Positions 61,763 to 64,000 of a stretch of DNA of 64,000 nucleotides are shown piece by piece. A program made the position numbers and the translations under genes. Origin of the DNA: an uncultured Lachnospiraceae bacterium (lineage in GTDB: Bacteria; Bacillota; Clostridia; Lachnospirales; Lachnospiraceae); contig CAJUDE010000034.1 in NCBI GenBank assembly GCA_910585295.1, positions 3,350-67,349 of the forward strand. The letters run 5' to 3'. The notes below the pieces were generated by a model. That model worked only from the letters and a program-made list of their open reading frames with translations. It was not told the DNA's origin and searched no databases. How positions within the stretch are numbered: position 1 is the stretch's first letter; the number at the start of each line of letters is the position of its first letter.

Positions 61763-62776
61763 ATGAAAAAACTGACGTTTATTTCTGTGCTGGCATGCGC
61801 CATTCTTTTCCTTTGCATTAGCGGGTACCTTGGCTTCCAGTACTACGGGCTGGGCAACCGCTTCCAAAAGCTGGAGGCAAAAGCTGCCGAATTACAGAAA
61901 AACAACTCTGTGTTAAATGAAAAATTGAAACAGGACGCCGCCCATCTAGAGGACAAAGAAGGCTATATTGACGGGCAGAAAGAATATATCTCTGAACTGT
62001 CAGAGCAAATACAAGCCCTCAGCAACAATGCTGGTTCCGAAGGAGATTTAGAAGGGGAAAGCTGGGATTCTGACAGCAGCTATGAAGAGGATGACCCCTA
62101 CCCTAACTTATATGCGGACAAAGATAACCTGCCTGTCCAGACTGGCCAAAAATATGTCTACCTCACCTTTGACGACGGCCCCTCGCCGCTGACCCCAAAA
62201 GTGCTGGATTTACTGGATCAGTACAATGCCCATGCAACTTTTTTCGTAGTTGCAAAAAATAATGAGGAATATGCAGAATACTTATCAGAAATTGTAGAAC
62301 GGGGGCATACCCTCGCCCTGCACTCCTACAGCCATAACTATAACCTGATTTACCGTTCTGTAGACGCTTTTTTATCCGACTATGAACAAGTATATGACTG
62401 GGTGTATGAAGAGACTGGGTATTCCCCTTGTTTGTTCCGCTTTCCTGGAGGGAGCAGCAATGGCTCTTCCTATGTGGTGCGCAAGATTATCAAGGAAATG
62501 GAACGCCGTGGCTTTACCCATTATGACTGGAATGTAAGTTCTGGGGACGGGAGCAACCTGACCACAAGCCAAAATATCATTGACAATATCTGCTCCAACG
62601 TGGGGAATGTAGACAACCCAGTCGTCTTGATGCATGACGGTTCTGGAAAAAATGCCACGCTGGCTGCACTGCCAACTGTTTTAAAAAACCTTTCAGAAGC
62701 AGGCTATGAATTCCGGTCCCTTGACAAAAATTCACAGCCTGTCCAGCAACGGACAGCAAATCCAAGTACCCCGTGA
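61763..62776 (+). CDS. Membrane-anchored polysaccharide deacetylase
   Basis: 337 residues. One membrane span (about 5-25), a coiled coil (about 30-85), an acidic linker (about 90-120) and a NodB domain (about 128-320) with TFDDGPSPLT, HSYSHNY, RFPGGSSN and LMHDGS. These give the metal Asp-His-His set, so it should be active on peptidoglycan or a related glycan. ATG 61763 is nine bases after AAAGGAG; the ATG at 61757 is too close to the site. It differs from the deacetylase at 19260 in lacking wall-binding repeats. Confidence 0.9.
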   Translation: MKKLTFISVLACAILFLCISGYLGFQYYGLGNRFQKLEAKAAELQKNNSVLNEKLKQDAAHLEDKEGYIDGQKEYISELSEQIQALSNNAGSEGDLEGESWDSDSSYEEDDPYPNLYADKDNLPVQTGQKYVYLTFDDGPSPLTPKVLDLLDQYNAHATFFVVAKNNEEYAEYLSEIVERGHTLALHSYSHNYNLIYRSVDAFLSDYEQVYDWVYEETGYSPCLFRFPGGSSNGSSYVVRKIIKEMERRGFTHYDWNVSSGDGSNLTTSQNIIDNICSNVGNVDNPVVLMHDGSGKNATLAALPTVLKNLSEAGYEFRSLDKNSQPVQQRTANPSTP

Positions 62777-62810
62777 CAAAACTGACGGAGCATGAAAATA
62801 GAAAAATAGA

Positions 62811-62848
62811 GCGTGAATTCCCCCTCAGCCCTGAGGGGGATTCCACGC
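62811..62848 (-). terminator. Terminator of spoVT
   Basis: Minus strand: GCGTGGAATCCCCCTCAG pairs with CTGAGGGGGAATTCACGC with small bulges, followed by a broken T-run (TCTATTTTTC). It begins two bases after the spoVT stop. Confidence 0.75.
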
Positions 62849-62849
62849 C

Positions 62850-63398
62850 CTACTGCTCCATCTGTTTTCCAAGGAACCCTGCCGCAACCTTTGCTAATTT
62901 ACTCTCCGTCTCCCCCATCCCGCTTCCTTCTTCTTTGTTATACATCACTACAGAGCCAATGGCGTCCCCCTCTGAAATAATGGTGGACACCACCTGGGAC
63001 TGGAAATCCCCAGTATCATCTAATGTAATTTTCACAAATCCTTTGTCGTCTTTTTTAGCGCAAAAAGTTTCCCGGTCTGTAATCACATTTTCCAACTGTT
63101 TGCTGATTGGCTTCCCGTCGAAATCTTTTTTCCCGGCTCCGGCTGCCGCAATTACATGGTCTTTGTCTGTAATGCATACCAGGCATCCGCTGGTCTGGGC
63201 AAGGCTTTCTGCATACAGTCCCGCAAACTGCCCCAGCTCGCCAATGGGCGAATACTTTTTCAGAATAATTTCCCCCTCCCTGTCTGTAAAAATTTCCAGC
63301 GGGTCCCCTTCCCGGATACGCAAAGTACGGCGGATCTCCTTTGGCACTACCACCCTTCCCAAATCATCTATTCTTCGGACAATCCCTGTTGCTTTCAT
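62850..63398 (-). CDS. spoVT: Stage V sporulation transcription factor SpoVT
   Basis: 182 residues. The AbrB-type DNA-binding swapped hairpin (1-50: MKATGIVRRIDDLGRVVVPK, EIRRTLRIREGDPLEIFTD) is joined to a GAF-like domain (55-180). Both halves and the length match SpoVT, a regulator of late forespore genes and spore germination. ATG 63398 follows GGAGG by eight bases. Its presence shows the lineage sporulates or did recently. Confidence 0.93.
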   Translation of the reverse strand: MKATGIVRRIDDLGRVVVPKEIRRTLRIREGDPLEIFTDREGEIILKKYSPIGELGQFAGLYAESLAQTSGCLVCITDKDHVIAAAGAGKKDFDGKPISKQLENVITDRETFCAKKDDKGFVKITLDDTGDFQSQVVSTIISEGDAIGSVVMYNKEEGSGMGETESKLAKVAAGFLGKQMEQ

Positions 63399-63560
63399 AA
63401 TAAAATCCTCCATTTACATATCTTTTTTTACCCATAACATACGCCCTAGGGCATATGCGGCTTTCAGATAACACTATTATTTGTAAATTAAGGATTTTTA
63501 TACCTAAATTTCATGTTGGCTGATATCCTTACGATGCCCTAAATTTTTATTCTTATGAGT

Positions 63561-63630
63561 AATGGGCAAGCAGCCGCGCTTGCGCACTAATTGGCAAATG
63601 CCGCCGAAGGTAAGCGCCTGTTGGTGCAAA
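63561..63630. repeat. GC-rich intergenic repeat, copy B
   Basis: Begins AATGGGCAAGCAGCCGCGC and contains ATTGGCAAATGCCGCCGAAGG. It aligns imperfectly with copy A at 60719. Confidence 0.6.
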
Positions 63631-63646
63631 TACCACGCATCTTGTC

Positions 63647-63688
63647 GGAAAGATGTTCCAACAAGGCATCTAGTTCGAGCATCTTTCC
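63647..63688. repeat. Inverted repeat (GGAAAGATG / CATCTTTCC)
   Basis: Nine perfect pairs extended by flanking TGT/ACA and GTTC/GAGC-like bases, with a loop of about 24 bases. It is directly after repeat copy B. No T-run. Confidence 0.6.
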
Positions 63689-63870
63689 AACAGTGCTTCC
63701 TATCTTTACATACGATTATAAGGCAAAGAATGAACGTCAGGAAGCCAGAGGGAAAAACCTGTTCATCAATGCGGAATCTATACAGGCAAGTGTATTACCT
63801 GTTTAAGAAAAAATGGTGAATTCTGATAAATGTTTGAGAGTTGAATCTATACCGTAAACCAGTGGGGAAT

Positions 63871-63897
63871 CATCCTTGAATATAGGATGGTTTTTTT
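63871..63897 (+). terminator. Rho-independent terminator overlapping a promoter
   Basis: CATCCT, loop TGAATAT, AGGATG, then GTTTTTTT. No plus-strand gene is seen upstream, so it ends an unidentified transcript or silences read-through. Confidence 0.65.
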
Positions 63898-63904
63898 GTA
63901 TAAT
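63876..63904 (+). promoter_or_regulatory. Promoter of the last gene
   Basis: -35 TTGAAT (63876-63881), 17-base spacer, -10 TATAAT (63899-63904). The -35 and spacer lie inside the terminator hairpin. Confidence 0.65.
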
Positions 63905-63964
63905 GAAACCAAGCGACACCTGATTATTTCCCCGCTGAAAAGGCGGGTATGGAAGGAAGAAGGA

Positions 63965-64000
63965 ATGGAAAAAACGGATATTGCAAAATATACGATTAAA
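63965..64000 (+). CDS. Start of an unidentified gene (runs off the window)
   Basis: Twelve codons, MEKTDIAKYTIK, after a GGAAGG ribosome site eight bases upstream and a good promoter about 60 bases before. Too short to identify. Confidence 0.5.
   Translation, partial: MEKTDIAKYTIK

Larger units (their letters stand above)
63399..63964. other. 566-base region before the last gene, no supported gene
   Basis: It holds the spoVT upstream sequence, repeat copy B, a long inverted repeat, a terminator overlapping a promoter, and a small hairpin CCCGC/GCGGG at about 63931-63947 in the leader of the last gene. An 85-codon frame (63562-63819, plus) spans the repeat and inverted repeat and is not credible. 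Confidence 0.6.

Noticed and set aside
63562..63819. 85-codon frame upstream of the last gene
   Set aside because: It is made of a dispersed repeat and an inverted repeat and has no ribosome site.

Overview
The window reads as a chromosomal segment of an anaerobic, spore-forming Clostridia, most likely a Lachnospiraceae-type gut bacterium. Support: an SpoVT sporulation regulator, class III anaerobic ribonucleotide reductase (NrdD/NrdG), S14 of the short zinc-binding type, a KOW-protein gene between map and infA, GGAGG-type ribosome sites, and TTGNNN-17-TATAAT promoters. No genus can be assigned from the sequence alone. I see no phage, transposase, integrase, CRISPR array, rRNA or tRNA.

Layout. 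1-1522 (-): the start of a YhaM-type RNase gene behind an HtrA-like protein that has lost its protease triad. 1626-6139 (+): mutS2 and a two-component system. The two blocks fire from divergent promoters that share one TTGCAA -35 hexamer. 6205-13783 (-): one tightly packed operon, cysD - cysNC - PAPS-type sulfotransferase - sulfate-binding protein - cysT - cysW - cysA. It imports sulfate, activates it to PAPS and supplies a sulfotransferase, but carries no sulfate-reduction gene. 14200-15072 (-): an orphan coiled-coil protein. 15224-33801 (-): the S10-spc-alpha ribosomal protein supercluster, transcribed rpsJ to rplQ. It is broken between infA and rpmJ by a polysaccharide deacetylase on the other strand, which forces a terminator and a second promoter. 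34156-34800 (-): another orphan helical protein.

34893-46223 (mostly -): a frameshifted radical SAM gene, a MATE exporter, lgt, an rRNA-methyltransferase-like gene (+), a short pyruvate kinase homologue, an L,D-transpeptidase, an orphan sensor-like domain, nrdG, nrdD with paired NrdR boxes, and a DUF308 membrane protein. 46276-47038 (-): the remnant of a YfhO gene with its middle missing. 47331-49085 (+): an Ig-like/NlpC-P60 wall hydrolase. 49259-50206 (-): a ROK glucokinase. 50290-55683 (+): response regulator, small histidine kinase, and an ABC ATPase/permease pair resembling Bce-type peptide-resistance modules, with three 11-bp-spaced GTCAC repeats before the transporter. 55755-63398: PBP1A, a YhaN/YhaO pair, TcdA, a second polysaccharide deacetylase (+) and spoVT. 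The last 600 bp hold a dispersed repeat, a terminator fused to a promoter, and the first 12 codons of an unidentified gene.

Most interesting: the sulfate-to-sulfotransferase operon, which looks built for sulfating a molecule rather than for sulfur assimilation. Also notable are the structured leader before rpsJ, a pseudoknot-like spacer before rplQ, the shared -35 promoter pair, the HtrA pseudoprotease, and the phosphorelay-type operator of the Bce-like module.
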